From: Candidatus Providencia siddallii | Lineage (GTDB): Bacteria; Pseudomonadota; Gammaproteobacteria; Enterobacterales; Enterobacteriaceae | Reading direction: 5' to 3' | NCBI RefSeq assembly: GCF_964026685.1 | Contig: NZ_OZ034688.1 | Span: 310,001-374,000, forward strand | DNA length: 64,000 bases | Shown here: piece by piece, positions 29,696-41,028 of the stretch | How the letters are laid out: each line of letters begins with the position of its first letter | How positions within the stretch are numbered: the stretch's first letter is position 1 | Made by a program: the position numbers and the translations under genes | Notes under the pieces: model-generated | What the model saw: only the letters and a program-made list of their open reading frames with translations | Database searches by the model: none | What the model was told of the DNA's origin: nothing

Positions 29696-30604
29696 TTATT
29701 TATCGTAAAATTTAAATGATATAGGTAATTCAGATTCATTTTCAAATGTAACTAAATCCCAAGCTGATTCGTTATTAAGAATTGTTTTTAATAATTTATT
29801 ATTTAAATAATGACCTGATTTATAAGCAGAAAAAGCTCCGATAATATTATGCCCGCATACAAATAAATCACCAATAGCATCAAGTATTTTATGACGAACT
29901 AATTCATCTTTGAAACGTAATCCATCTTTGTTTAGAATTTTATAATCATCAATAACTATTGCACAATCAAAACTGCCTCCTAAACATAATCCTTTTGATT
30001 TTAAAATTTCAATATCTCGCATAAAACAAAAAGTTCGTGCACTACTAATTTGATTAATAAAAGATTTTGTTGAAAAATCAATTTTATAACGTTGTGTTTC
30101 AATGTTAATTAATGGATGGTTAAAATCAATAGTAAAATCTAAGCTAAAACCATTATAAGGTTTTATTTCTGCCCATTTATCACCATCTTCTACACGAACT
30201 AATTCTTTTATAAGTAAAAATTTTTTTGCACTATTTAATTCTTTTATCCCACTAGAAAGTAATAAGAAAATAAATGGTTCTGCACTGCCATCCATAATAG
30301 GAATTTCTGGTGAATTAATTTCAACAATAACATTATCAATACCTAATCCAACTAAGGCAGCATTTAAATGTTCAACAGTTGACACGCATATATTATCTCT
30401 ATTAGATAAACAAGTACATAGCATAGTATTAGATACCGATTTTACATCAGTTTGAAAGTTAACTATAGGAACAACGTCAGTACGACGGTAAATTATTTTT
30501 GTATTTTCTAGTGCAGGATACAATGTCAATGTTACTTTTTTTCCTGTATGTAACCCGATTCCAGTAGTTTTAATTATACGTTTTACTGTTTTTTGTTTGA
30601 TCAT
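29696..30604 (-). CDS. lpxC: UDP-3-O-acyl-GlcNAc deacetylase
   Basis: 302 residues (E. coli 305). Zinc enzyme for the committed step of lipid A synthesis. Ligands: His in [17 protein letters not shown] near 75-91, His and Asp in [22 protein letters not shown] (about 235-256), with GHNIIG holding the catalytic His; Glu in TVEH region is also kept. N-terminal [20 protein letters not shown] is typical. It signals that this symbiont still makes lipid A. Last gene of the dcw cluster, after ftsZ, as in E. coli. ATG start. Confidence 0.97.
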   Translation of the reverse strand: MIKQKTVKRIIKTTGIGLHTGKKVTLTLYPALENTKIIYRRTDVVPIVNFQTDVKSVSNTMLCTCLSNRDNICVSTVEHLNAALVGLGIDNVIVEINSPEIPIMDGSAEPFIFLLLSSGIKELNSAKKFLLIKELVRVEDGDKWAEIKPYNGFSLDFTIDFNHPLINIETQRYKIDFSTKSFINQISSARTFCFMRDIEILKSKGLCLGGSFDCAIVIDDYKILNKDGLRFKDELVRHKILDAIGDLFVCGHNIIGAFSAYKSGHYLNNKLLKTILNNESAWDLVTFENESELPISFKFYDK

Positions 30605-30670
30605 TATGTTATCTCATTTTATTAAAATTTATTAATTATGATCAAGTTTAATTAATAAATATTTTATTAA

Positions 30671-31822
30671 TTAATCAATTTGTTTTCGTAAAAAAGTAGG
30701 AATATCTAGATAATCTGGTTCTTTGTTTATTTGTTGTTCATTAATATTTTTAGATATTTTTTTTTCTTCTATTGATTTTGATATATTGTTTTGTATTTGT
30801 TGGTAACGTTGTTTTATAGATGTTTTTGAAGAAATTTTATTATTAATTAAAGTTATTTCTGAATGTTTATCCATTCCGATCCCAGTAGCAACAACTGTTA
30901 CTCGTAATTCTTCGTTCATTTCTGGATCAAGAGAAGTACCAATTACTACAGTTGCATTATCTGATGCGAACGCACGTATTGTATTTCCAACAGTTTCAAA
31001 TTCATCTAAACGTAAATCAAACCCAGCTGTTATATTTACTAAAACACCACGTGCACCAGATAAATCAATATCTTCAAGTAACGGACTAGAAATAGCCATT
31101 TCTGCAGCTTCTTCAGCTCTATCTTCGTTTTTTGCAACACCAGAACCCATCATTGCGTAACCCATTTCTGACATAACTGTACGAACATCAGCAAAATCTA
31201 CATTCATTAATCCAGGTCTAGTAATTAATTCAGCGATTCCTTGTACAGCTCCTTTAAGAATGTTGTTTACTGCTCCGAAAGCATCTAGTAAAGAAATACC
31301 TTTTCCTAAAACTTTTAATAGTTTATCATTTGGTATTGTTATTAATGAATCGACATGTTTAGATAATTCTGTAATACCAACTTCTGCAAAAGCCATTCGT
31401 TTTTTACCTTCGAAATTAAAAGGTTTAGTTACAACTGCAACTGTTAGAATTCCTAATTCTTTAGCAATTTCAGCTACAACTGGCGCTGCACCAGTACCAG
31501 TACCGCCACCCATCCCAGCTGCGATAAAAACCATATCTGCTCCATTTAGTGTATTATATAAGATTTCACGATCTTCTTCGGCAGCATTTCGTCCAACTTC
31601 TGGATTTGCACCAGCACCCAAACCTTTTGTTATATTTGCACCTATTTGAATTGTTTGTCCTATTGTAGTTTTGCGCAATGCTTGAGCATCTGTGTTAATA
31701 GCAAAAAACTCTATACCTTCTATATGTTCACGTACCATATGTTCAACTGCATTCCCACCGCCACCGCCAACACCTATAACTTTAATTATTGCATCTTTTG
31801 TTAACTCCATTGGTTCAAACAT
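30671..31822 (-). CDS. ftsZ: Cell division GTPase FtsZ
   Basis: 383 residues, the E. coli length. Tubulin homologue forming the division ring. GTP-binding [13 protein letters not shown] (about 17-29), tubulin signature [18 protein letters not shown] (about 104-121), synergy loop [20 protein letters not shown] (about 207-226) and the C-terminal tail [12 protein letters not shown] that binds FtsA and ZipA. Linker about 320-365 is Lys/Ile-rich. ATG start after GGAGAAAT. It follows ftsA at 56 nt. Confidence 0.98.
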   Translation of the reverse strand: MFEPMELTKDAIIKVIGVGGGGGNAVEHMVREHIEGIEFFAINTDAQALRKTTIGQTIQIGANITKGLGAGANPEVGRNAAEEDREILYNTLNGADMVFIAAGMGGGTGTGAAPVVAEIAKELGILTVAVVTKPFNFEGKKRMAFAEVGITELSKHVDSLITIPNDKLLKVLGKGISLLDAFGAVNNILKGAVQGIAELITRPGLMNVDFADVRTVMSEMGYAMMGSGVAKNEDRAEEAAEMAISSPLLEDIDLSGARGVLVNITAGFDLRLDEFETVGNTIRAFASDNATVVIGTSLDPEMNEELRVTVVATGIGMDKHSEITLINNKISSKTSIKQRYQQIQNNISKSIEEKKISKNINEQQINKEPDYLDIPTFLRKQID

Positions 31823-31878
31823 AATATTTCTCCGTTTTACTTGCTATTTAAAAAATTTATAATATACTTAATAAAAAA

Positions 31879-33135
31879 TTAAAATTCTTTTTTAAACCAA
31901 TTAAGTATTTTTGTAAATTTATTATTAATTGATGTTTTTTTTTCTAATTCAAAAATATTATTAAGATGAGTTTCTTTACCATAATGTAACAGCCCTACTG
32001 ATGTAGAAAAATATGGTTTTTGTACATAGTCGGTCAATCCTGTAATATTAATTGGAATCCCGATTCTAACTTGAGTATTAAAAACTTTTTGTGCACATTC
32101 AATTATACCATCAATTTGCACAGCACCACCAGTTAATACTATACCAGCAGCTAAATGATGTTTTATAGATTCTTGTTTTAATCGTTCTTGCAGATTCAAA
32201 ATTTCTTCGTTTATTAAATAAAATAATTCTATATAACGTGGTTCAATAACTTCTGCTAAAGTTTGTCGTTTAACTTTTCTTATAGGTCTACCACCAACGC
32301 TTGCTATTTCTATCATTTCATCTTTATTTATAATAGAAGCAAATGCACACCCATGTCGTATTTTTATTGCTTCAGCATCTGCTGGAGGAGAACCAAAAGC
32401 ATATGCAATATCACTAGTAACTACATTGCCTGCATATGGTATAACTTTGGTATGTCGTAAAGCACCTCCAGTATAAATTGCTAAGTCCATTGTACCACCG
32501 CCAATATCAACAACACATATACCTAATTCTCGTTCATCTTCGGTTAATACACTATAACTTGATGCTAAACCTGAAAAAATAAGTTGATCTACTTTTAAAC
32601 CACATCGATCAACAACTTTAATAATATTTTTTGCTGTATCGTTATGACAAACAATTAAATGTACTTTAGCTTGCATTCTGATACCTGATAACCCCAGTGG
32701 GTTTTTTATTCCTTCTTGATAATCAATTGCAAATTCTTGTGGTATAACATGCAAAATTTTATATTCGTCACATATTTTTACAGATTTTGCTGTATGAATG
32801 ACACTATCTATGTCTTCTTGTGTAACTTCTTCTTCTGAAATAGGAACTATTCCTATTTCATTTTGACAATTAATATGTTTACCAGATAAAGCAAGATAAA
32901 CTGAAGAGATTTGACAATTAGCCATTATCTCAGCTTGTTCAATAGCTCTTTGTACACATTTTATAACAGATTCAAGATTATTTACGCCTCCTTTATCCAT
33001 TCCATTAGACGGACAATTACCGACTCCTATGATATTTATCATATTATCTGATAAAATTTCTCCAACAAGAGTTGATACTTTAGAAGTTCCAATTTCAAGT
33101 CCTACTACTAATTTATTAACTGTTATTTTTGACAT
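31879..33135 (-). CDS. ftsA: Cell division actin-like FtsA
   Basis: 418 residues (E. coli 420). It tethers FtsZ to the membrane and recruits late division proteins. N-terminal VVGLEIGTSKVSTLVGEI, phosphate-2 loop VCVVDIGGGTMDLAIYTGG near 205-223, adenosine loop GIVLTGGAVQIDGI near 335, and the C-terminal amphipathic helix ending KILNWFKKEF. ATG start; the ftsQ frame ends 4 nt before it. Confidence 0.97.
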   Translation of the reverse strand: MSKITVNKLVVGLEIGTSKVSTLVGEILSDNMINIIGVGNCPSNGMDKGGVNNLESVIKCVQRAIEQAEIMANCQISSVYLALSGKHINCQNEIGIVPISEEEVTQEDIDSVIHTAKSVKICDEYKILHVIPQEFAIDYQEGIKNPLGLSGIRMQAKVHLIVCHNDTAKNIIKVVDRCGLKVDQLIFSGLASSYSVLTEDERELGICVVDIGGGTMDLAIYTGGALRHTKVIPYAGNVVTSDIAYAFGSPPADAEAIKIRHGCAFASIINKDEMIEIASVGGRPIRKVKRQTLAEVIEPRYIELFYLINEEILNLQERLKQESIKHHLAAGIVLTGGAVQIDGIIECAQKVFNTQVRIGIPINITGLTDYVQKPYFSTSVGLLHYGKETHLNNIFELEKKTSINNKFTKILNWFKKEF

Positions 33136-33139
33136 TTAT

Positions 33140-33955
33140 CTATACTCAACTAAAATTTATATTTATATTTTTATTAAAACTTGATGATTCAGACCATATA
33201 AAACGCCATCCTACAGAAACCCCATTAGGATAACGAAGATCGATATAGTCTACTTGTTTGTCTTTTATTTTTTGTAATAAAGGATAAATTTCAAAAAATC
33301 TATTTAAACGTTCTGATAAATTGTTTTTACCTAATTCTATTCTAATATTATTGTTTAAAACAATTTGCCATGCATATCTCGATGATATTGTAAATGATTT
33401 TAATTTTAAATTATGTTTTAAAAAAATTTTAGATAAAAAATTATATTTTAATAAAACATTTTTTTGAGTTCCAATTGGACCATAAAGTAAAACATAATTT
33501 TCTTTATTAGTTTTAATATTTGGTATTTTAAATATTTGTCCATTTTCGTCTATCATATTTTGATTATTCCATTTAGCAAATGGAACATATTCAATAATAT
33601 TAATTTTTAATTTATTAGGCCATTCTTTTCGTACTGTTGTTTGTTTTATCCATGGAATTAAAACAATTTTATCTTTAATATTATTAAGATTTATATTCAT
33701 AAAGGTTTTTTGATGTTTTAATGATAAAACTATTTTTTTTATATCATCATTTTTTGTATAATGAAAATTACCAGTTAATAATAATTTTGATATAATAAGA
33801 CAATTTATATCTTTCATTAATATTTTATATACACAAGTAAAAAAACAAAAAGTTATTAATATTAAAAAACTATAAAATATTCCACATAAAATTTTATAAA
33901 AATTTTTTTTGTTTTTATTTCGAGATTTTCGGTTTATTAAATCTTGGTGTAGCAT
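33140..33955 (-). CDS. ftsQ: Division protein FtsQ (ends TGA then TAG)
   Basis: 271 residues if TGA codon 270 (33146-33148) is sense and TAG at 33140-33142 terminates; 269 if TGA stops. Bitopic protein: cytoplasmic basic N-terminus, one membrane helix (about 24-45), then POTRA (ISKLLLTGNFHYTKNDDIKKIV, about 55-76) and beta domain with TTVRKEWPNKLKINIIEYVPFAKWN (about 109-133) and VDYIDLRYPNGVSVGW (about 234-249) matching E. coli. FtsQ scaffolds FtsB/FtsL. It overlaps the end of ddlB by 41 nt. ATG start. Confidence 0.93.
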
Positions 33956-34877
33956 GTAAAGTAGCCAGTTTTAAAATATATAAAACTAATTGAGAAAAAC
34001 TTAAACCAGCTTGACGAGCAGCTATTGGTACTAAACTATGATTTGTCATTCCTGGTGAAGTATTTATTTCCAATAAATAAAATTCTTCATTATCGTCTTG
34101 TAATATATCTATTCTGGCACAACCAGAACAACCTATAGTTTTATAGGCATTCATTGCAAGATTTGTTAATTTTTTATCTAATATTTCTGTTAAACCACTA
34201 GGACAAAAATATTTAGTTTTATTACTTTTATATTTTGCATTATAATCAAAAAAATTATTTTGTGTTTCAATACGAATTGAAGGTAAAATAATATCATTTA
34301 ATATTGCAACAGTATATTCAGGACCACATAACCATTTTTCAATTAATAATGTATTATCAAAATAAAAAGCTTTTTCAAAAGTTGGGATTAATGAATTCAT
34401 ATTATTTATTTTAATTGCTCCTATACTTGAACCTCCAGTATTTGGTTTTATGACTATTGGTAAACCTATAAAATTTATATGTTCAAAAAATTTTGTTAAA
34501 GGTATTGTTTTATATTCATTTTTTGTTATAACAAAAAATGGAGCTGTATTAAGCCCAGCACCTTTCCATATTTGTTTACATTTTAATTTATTCATACCAA
34601 TAGCTGATGATATAACATTGCTTCCTGTATAAGGAATTTTAAGAATTTCTAACATTCCTTGAATTGTGCCATCTTCACCTTCTTTTCCATGAAGAGCAAT
34701 AAATACTTTATTAAAACCTTTGCGTTTAAGGGTTATTAAAGGAAAATATTTAGTATCAATAGGATATGCATTTATTCCTATTTCATGAAGAGTTTTTAAT
34801 ATTGAATTACCTGATTTAATTGATATTTTACGTTCTGCAGATGTTCCTCCAAATAAAACAGCAATTTTTTCTATCAT
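33915..34877 (-). CDS. ddlB: D-alanine-D-alanine ligase B
   Basis: 320 residues (E. coli DdlB 306). ATP-grasp enzyme joining two D-Ala for the peptidoglycan stem. AVLFGGTSAERKISIKSG near 6-23 with the catalytic Glu, ALHGKEGEDGTIQGMLE near 62-78, TGSNVISSAIGMNKLKCKQIWKG, PNTGGSSIGAIKI, and YLLEINTSPGMTNHSLVP near 272-289 (metal-binding Glu and Asn). The C-terminus is slightly longer than in E. coli and overlaps ftsQ. ATG start 10 nt after murC. Confidence 0.96.
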   Translation of the reverse strand: MIEKIAVLFGGTSAERKISIKSGNSILKTLHEIGINAYPIDTKYFPLITLKRKGFNKVFIALHGKEGEDGTIQGMLEILKIPYTGSNVISSAIGMNKLKCKQIWKGAGLNTAPFFVITKNEYKTIPLTKFFEHINFIGLPIVIKPNTGGSSIGAIKINNMNSLIPTFEKAFYFDNTLLIEKWLCGPEYTVAILNDIILPSIRIETQNNFFDYNAKYKSNKTKYFCPSGLTEILDKKLTNLAMNAYKTIGCSGCARIDILQDDNEEFYLLEINTSPGMTNHSLVPIAARQAGLSFSQLVLYILKLATLHATPRFNKPKISK

Positions 34878-34887
34878 ATTAATATTC

Positions 34888-36300
34888 CTAATTAATTGAT
34901 GTATATAATTTAGTTTTTAATAAAATTTTAACTATTTTATCAATATCCCCGGCTCCTTGAATTATTATTAAATCATTTTCTTTAATAATTTTTGATAAAA
35001 AACAAGGAATTTGTTTAGGATTTGATATATAGATAGGATCTATTTGCTTACGATTACGAATTGTTTTACATAAAGATGAACTATCAATACCTTGAATTTG
35101 TTTTTCACCTGCAGAATAAATATCTAGTATTAATAACACATCTACATGTTCTAATACATTAACAAAATTATCATATAAATCACGAGTTCTTGTATATCTA
35201 TGAGGTTGAAAAATCATTATAATACGTTTATTAGGCCATGATGTTCTTGCTGTTGTAATTGTTGCTTTTATTTCGGTTGGATGATGACCATAATCATCTA
35301 ATAAAGTTATCTCTTTTTTTTTATTATTTATATTATTTATTAAGTAATATTTAAAAAAATCAAAACGACGTTTTGTTCCACAAAATTTTATTAATGAAGA
35401 TAAAATATGATTATCATTAATTCCATCTTCTATTGCAACAGCAATAGCCGCTGTTGCATTTAACGCATTATGTACACCTGGAATATTTAAAACAATGGTT
35501 AGTTCTGGTAAGTTTTTTCGTTTGATAGAAAAAAAACATTGTTTTTCTTTTTGTTTATATTTAATTATACGTAAATCTGCATCACAACTAAATCCATAAG
35601 TAATTACATATCTATTGATTTTTGGTAATATTTTTCTGATTATTGGATCATCAATACACATTATTACACGTCCATAAAATGGTAAATTATGTAAAAAATT
35701 AATAAACGTATTAATTAATTTATTGAAATTTCCATGGTATGTATCCATATGATCTGATTCAATATTAGTAACTACTGCAACTAATGGTCTTAAATGTAAT
35801 AATGATGCGTCACTTTCATCTGCTTCAGTAATAAAATAATTACTATTTCCAAGACGAGCATAAATTTCTTCTGTTTTTGTTAAACAACCATTAATAAATG
35901 TTGGATCTAAATTAGCTTGCATATAAATTTCTGAAATCATTGCTGTTGTTGTGCTTTTTCCATGAGTTCCTGCAATAGCTATACCATGGCGATAACGCAT
36001 TAATTCGTTTAACATTTCCGCTCTAGAAATTAAAGGAATTCCTAATTTTTTTGCGTTTTTTATTTCTGGATTATTATTTAAAATAGCAGCAGAAAAAACA
36101 ACTGCATTAGCATTTTTTATATTTTCAGCATTATGTTTAAAATAAATAGTAGCTCCTAATTTAATTAATGTTTTAGTAACTGCATTTTTTATTAAATCAG
36201 ACCCACTTATATCATATCCTTCATTTAATAAAATTTTAGCAATACCACCCATACCTACTCCACCTATTCCGATAAAATGGATATGTTTTATTTTTTTCAT
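34888..36300 (-). CDS. murC: UDP-MurNAc-L-alanine ligase
   Basis: 470 residues (E. coli 491). Adds L-Ala to UDP-MurNAc. N-terminal [22 protein letters not shown] (UDP-binding), ATP loop [13 protein letters not shown] near 112-124, [15 protein letters not shown] near 160, [16 protein letters not shown]-like [16 protein letters not shown] near 335 and [12 protein letters not shown] near 365. ATG start. It follows murG after 86 nt. Confidence 0.97.
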   Translation of the reverse strand: MKKIKHIHFIGIGGVGMGGIAKILLNEGYDISGSDLIKNAVTKTLIKLGATIYFKHNAENIKNANAVVFSAAILNNNPEIKNAKKLGIPLISRAEMLNELMRYRHGIAIAGTHGKSTTTAMISEIYMQANLDPTFINGCLTKTEEIYARLGNSNYFITEADESDASLLHLRPLVAVVTNIESDHMDTYHGNFNKLINTFINFLHNLPFYGRVIMCIDDPIIRKILPKINRYVITYGFSCDADLRIIKYKQKEKQCFFSIKRKNLPELTIVLNIPGVHNALNATAAIAVAIEDGINDNHILSSLIKFCGTKRRFDFFKYYLINNINNKKKEITLLDDYGHHPTEIKATITTARTSWPNKRIIMIFQPHRYTRTRDLYDNFVNVLEHVDVLLILDIYSAGEKQIQGIDSSSLCKTIRNRKQIDPIYISNPKQIPCFLSKIIKENDLIIIQGAGDIDKIVKILLKTKLYTSIN

Positions 36301-36386
36301 TTTTTTATTATTATTTTTTTGATTTTTATTATTTGTTTTTATATTTATTTTATTATTTATAATTTTATATAAAAATAAATAAATAT

Positions 36387-37466
36387 TTATATAATTTGTT
36401 TATTAGCTATTTTGCAAATTATTTTTGAAATATTATTTGTAGCATTATTAATTGCACAATTATGAGCATTTTTTGCCATTAATAATAATTTTTTTCTATC
36501 TAATATATTTAATAATTTTGCAACAGCATCAGATGTGAATAATTGTTGATGCAAAATTTTTGCTGCTCCAGCTTTTTCTAAAGGTATAGCATTCCAATAT
36601 TGTTGATGATCTTTATGTGGATATGGGATAAAAATAGCAGGTAACCCAACAGACGCAATTTCACTAACAGTTAATGCTCCAGATCTACAAATAACAATAT
36701 CTGCTCAAGCATAAGCTTGATCTATATTTTCAATAAATTCAATAATTTTATATTTAAAATTATTAGAATTTTGATTTTTATACAAAATTTTCGTTTTTTC
36801 TTTATTTCCTTTTCCAGATTGATGTAAAATAATTAATTGTTTTTTTATTTTTGAAACAATTGTTGGAATAGTTTGATTTAAAATATCAGCACCTTGACTG
36901 CCACCTAAAACTAATATTCGTATTGCACCATTTCTTTTTAACATTCTTTCTTCAGGTGAAGGTATATTTAAAATTTCTTTACGAATAGGATTACCAACTA
37001 CATGAGCATTTTTAAACGCTCCTGGTGATGCTTGCAATATATTTTTAGTTATATATGATAAAATTTTATTTGTTAAACCAGCTATTCCATTTTGTTCATG
37101 TAAAATTATAGGTATACCGCATTGCCATGCTGCAATAATACCAGGTCCTGATACATATCCACCCATACCTAATGCTATATTTGGTTTATATTGTTTTATA
37201 ATTTTTTTTGCTTGTTGTATTGCTTTATAAATATTTCAAGGGAATTTAATTATAACTTTAAAAGTTTTATTTCTAAAACTTGATATATTAATAAAGTCAA
37301 TATTAATACCATTTTTTGGTACTAATACAGATTCTATATGATCAGATGTTCCTAACCAATGAATTTTCCAATTTTTACTTTTTAAATGATGTGCTATAGA
37401 TAAACCTGGAAATACATGCCCGCCACTACCACCAGCTATAATTAATAATTTTTTTGTTTGATTCAT
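36387..37466 (-). CDS. murG: MurG, lipid II GlcNAc-transferase (two in-frame TGA)
   Basis: 359 residues once TGA codons 77 (37236-37238) and 254 (36705-36707) are read through (E. coli 355). MurG adds GlcNAc to lipid I on the inner membrane face. Motifs: [20 protein letters not shown] near 9-28, [14 protein letters not shown] near 101, [29 protein letters not shown] near 195. E. coli has [21 protein letters not shown]; here it reads [23 protein letters not shown], a perfect Trp match. The first TGA lies in a variable stretch ([14 protein letters not shown]) where E. coli has Leu. ATG start directly after the ftsW stop. Confidence 0.94.
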
Positions 37467-38600
37467 TTATAAATCCTTATAAATTATTGTTTTTTTAAGA
37501 CGCGTTTCAAAATCAATTCGCAATAATAAAGACATTGTTATAAGCATAATCAAAAAACTAGATCCACCATAACTTATTAAAGGTAATGTTAATCCTTTCG
37601 TAGGTAAAATACCTGATGTTGCACCTATATTTATAAGTGATTGAAAAATAAACCAAATAGCAATAGAATATGCAAAATAACCATTAAATGTTTTTTTTAA
37701 CATTAATGCATTTTTACCAATTATCATTGCTTTAAATGATAAAACGAATAACATTATTAAAATTAATAATACACCTAAAAAACCTAATTCTTCAGCTAAA
37801 ACTGAAAATATAAAATCTGTATGCGCTTCAGGTAAATATTCTAATTTTTGAATAGAATTACCTAATCCTTGACCAAATAATTTACCACGACCAAAAGCCA
37901 TTAATGATTGCGTTAATTGGTATCCAGTATTGAATGGATCTTTCCATGGATTTAAAAAAGATATTATACGATTCCAACGATATGGTTCAAACAAAATTAA
38001 TAAAAATATACCAAATATAATAATTGATATACTAATAATTAATGGACATAACTGTACTCCAGCTAAAAATAATAATCCAAGAGTTGTTACAACTAATATA
38101 ATTACTGTTCCTAAATCAGGTTGTATAAATAAAAGTGTTGATGTTATTATTAAAATAAATATAGATTTTATAAAACAAAATAATTTTGTATTAATTTCAT
38201 TTGATTTACGATTTAAATAACTCGAAAAATAACAAAACAATGTAAGTTTTGAAAATTCAGCGGGTTGAATTTTTATTATTCCTATATCAATTCAACGTGC
38301 TGCACCATTTATAGATTCACCTACAAATAATACAAAAATTAACATTATTAAAGAAAATATAAAAAAAATAGAACTATATTTTTCCCATATAATCATTGGT
38401 ATTTGTATTATAATTAATGAAAATAATAAAGAAAATATAATATATAAAATATCACGTTTAATAAAATAAAATGGATCTTCCATTAAACGTTGTCCAATAG
38501 GTATTGATGCAGAAAATACCATTATAAAACCGATTGTAATTAAACCAAATATTATCCATAATAATATTCGATCGTATAAAATTTGCATTAAATCTACCAA
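37467..38600 (-). CDS. ftsW: FtsW lipid II polymerase (one in-frame TGA)
   Basis: 377 residues from TTG at 38600, or 373 from ATG at 38588; both lack the 45-residue cytoplasmic N-terminus of E. coli FtsW (414). SEDS glycosyltransferase with about ten membrane helices, polymerising septal glycan with FtsI. E. coli has GASRWIDLG; here GAAR-TGA-IDIG (TGA at 38292-38294), so TGA sits on the conserved Trp, then [14 protein letters not shown] continues. [45 protein letters not shown] and [14 protein letters not shown] are intact. An in-frame TAA lies just upstream of TTG. Confidence 0.94.
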
Positions 38601-38621
38601 AATTTATCTAATAATTAGCAA

Positions 38622-39944
38622 TTAACCTAATCTTTTAGCTAATTTAGTAAAAACGTCACCACGATGTTCAAAATTTTTAAATTGATCTAAACTTGAACAT
38701 GCTGGTGATAATAATACAGTATCACCTTTTTTTAATTTTAAGGATAATAAATATAAACTTTCGTTCATTGTTTTAGTTATAATAGATTTATTAGGTGATA
38801 TTTTTGATAATTTTTTTCTATCGTATCCAAAACAATATATTTGAAAATTATCATTTATATATTTTTTTAATGGTGAAAAATCTGCGGATTTACCGTCGCC
38901 TCCTAATAATAAATAAACATTACCACTTGTTTTTAAACTTTTTAATGCGGCTTCAGTGCTAGCTACGTTTGTTGATTTAGAATCATTAATCCAATAAACT
39001 CCTTTATTAAATAAAACTAATTGAAAACGATGTTTTAATCCTGAATATTTTTTTAATGTTTGTAAACTTATATTACGTGGAATATTTATTGTATCCGCTA
39101 AAGCAAGAGCTGATAATGCATTAAGATAATTATGTTGACCAATAATATTCATTTCATTAACATCTAACACAGTTTTGTTATTTACTTTTAAAACACATTG
39201 TTTTGTATCAAATAAATAATTACCATTATCCAAACCAAAACTTATACATTCTTTTATTAAACGTTTTTTTGGAAAAGTTAAAAAATCTTGAATATTTATA
39301 ATGCAATTTTTTGCATTATTGTATATTTTTAGTTTTGTTTTATAATATTTTTTAAAATTTAAAGAATATCTATCCATATGGTCTTCACATACATTAAGTA
39401 TAGTGGCAGAAAAAGCTTTCAAACTATATGTTCTTTCAAGTTGAAAACTAGAAAGTTCTAAAACATATATATCGTATCCTAAATTAAGCAATGATAAAGC
39501 AGGAATTCCAATATTTCCACCGATACCTACTGAAATCTTTGCAGATTTTATTATTTCTCCAACAAGTGAAGTTACTGTACTTTTACCATTTGTACCAGTT
39601 ATAGCAATAATTGGTTTATTAGTTTCTCTGCAAAATAATTCGATATCACTAATAATTTCAATGTTATTTTTTAATATTTCTTGTGATTCAAGTTCTGTTA
39701 TTTTAATACCTGGGCTTATGATAATTAATTTTGTGTTTTTTAATAATGTTTTATTTAACTTACCAATATGTAATTTTACATTTTTTGGTAGTTCGTTTAA
39801 ATATTTTGGTATATAATTATTATCAACAACAATAGGAGTTATACCTTTTTTTAAAAAATATTTGACACAAGATAACCCTGTTATTCCTAAACCTAAAATA
39901 ATTATGTTTTTGTTTTTATATTGTGTTTTTTTACATTTAATCAT
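38622..39944 (-). CDS. murD: UDP-MurNAc-L-Ala-D-Glu ligase
   Basis: 440 residues (E. coli 438). Adds D-Glu to UDP-MurNAc-L-Ala. N-terminal IIILGLGITGLSCVKYFLKKG, ATP loop AITGTNGKSTVTSLVGEI near 112-129, GGNIGIPALSLL near 137, LELSSFQLE, ENH-like CEDHMDRY near 183, NDSKSTNVASTEAAL near 318, and LLSPACSSLDQFKNFEHRGDVF near 413. ATG start, overlapping the extended mraY frame by 8 nt. Confidence 0.97.
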   Translation of the reverse strand: MIKCKKTQYKNKNIIILGLGITGLSCVKYFLKKGITPIVVDNNYIPKYLNELPKNVKLHIGKLNKTLLKNTKLIIISPGIKITELESQEILKNNIEIISDIELFCRETNKPIIAITGTNGKSTVTSLVGEIIKSAKISVGIGGNIGIPALSLLNLGYDIYVLELSSFQLERTYSLKAFSATILNVCEDHMDRYSLNFKKYYKTKLKIYNNAKNCIINIQDFLTFPKKRLIKECISFGLDNGNYLFDTKQCVLKVNNKTVLDVNEMNIIGQHNYLNALSALALADTINIPRNISLQTLKKYSGLKHRFQLVLFNKGVYWINDSKSTNVASTEAALKSLKTSGNVYLLLGGDGKSADFSPLKKYINDNFQIYCFGYDRKKLSKISPNKSIITKTMNESLYLLSLKLKKGDTVLLSPACSSLDQFKNFEHRGDVFTKLAKRLG

Positions 39945-41028
39945 ATCAACGTATTTTTAAAATAAGTAATCCTATAAATACCAATATTAATGAAACAATC
40001 CAAAAACGTGTTGTTATAAATGGTTCTGGTAACCCTTTTAATTCATAATGATGATGAATTGGGGTCATTAAAAAAATTCTCTTTTTACGTATTTTAAAAG
40101 AAAAAACTTGTAAAATTACTGATATAGTTTCAATTACAAAAACACCACCCATTATTATTAATAATAACTCTTGTCGTAATAATACAGCAATTGTACCTAA
40201 CGTCCCACCTAAAGACAAGGAACCAATATCACCCATAAATATTTGTGCTGGGTAACTATTAAACCATAAAAAACCAAGTCCTGAACCAACTATAGCTGTA
40301 CAAATAATTATTAATTCAATTGCATTAGGTAAAAATGGAATATTTAAATTATTAGCAAAATTTACATTACTTGTTAGCCAAGCAATTAATGCAAAAGCTG
40401 CTGATATAAATACTGTTGGCATAATAGCTAAACCATCTAATCCATCTGTTAAATTAACAGCATTACTTGTTCCTACAATTACAAAATATGCAATAAAAAT
40501 ATATAATATTCCTAATTGAGGAGTTGTTTCTTTTAAAAAAGGTATAACTAATTGTGTTGCTTGTGTATTTTTTTCAAAATTATATATAGTAAAAATTACA
40601 AGTAATGATGTTAAAGATTGCCAAAAATATTTCCAATATGCATTTAGACCGTTTGAATTTCTTTTTGATATTTTACTATAATCATCTATAAACCCTATAA
40701 TTCCATGAGTAATGAGTATAAATAATACAAACCAAGTATATATGTTATCTAAAACACCAAATAATAAAATAGAAAAAATAATTGAAAAAAAAACAATTAA
40801 ACCTCCCATTGTTGGTGTTCCGCGTTTACTAAAATGTGTTTTTGGACCATCATTACGAACTATTTGAGAAATTTGAATTTTTTTTAGATATTTAATTAAT
40901 GGTTTTCCTATATATAAAGCAATAAAAAATGAACTTAATAAAACAAAAATAATTCTAAATGTTAATGATAAAAAAATATTAAATATAAAAAATTTATTTA
41001 CTAATAATTTAGCTAAATAAACTAACAT
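39937..41028 (-). CDS. mraY: MraY, lipid I synthase (frame runs past TGA to TAA)
   Basis: 360 residues to TGA (39946-39948), which coincides with the natural end in E. coli (…LKVR); if TGA is Trp the protein gains Trp-Tyr-Asp and stops at TAA (39937-39939). Ten-helix membrane enzyme transferring phospho-MurNAc-pentapeptide to undecaprenyl phosphate. Motifs: [11 protein letters not shown] near 68-78, [10 protein letters not shown] near 112 (Mg aspartates), [19 protein letters not shown] (about 185-203), [12 protein letters not shown], and [10 protein letters not shown] near 323. ATG start overlapping the murF end by 7 nt. Confidence 0.96.

Noticed and set aside
37236-38294. Reading the split murG and ftsW frames as pseudogenes
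   Set aside because: Interruptions are only TGA, on or near Trp, with no frameshifts, in an essential packed operon; htpX shows what real decay looks like here.
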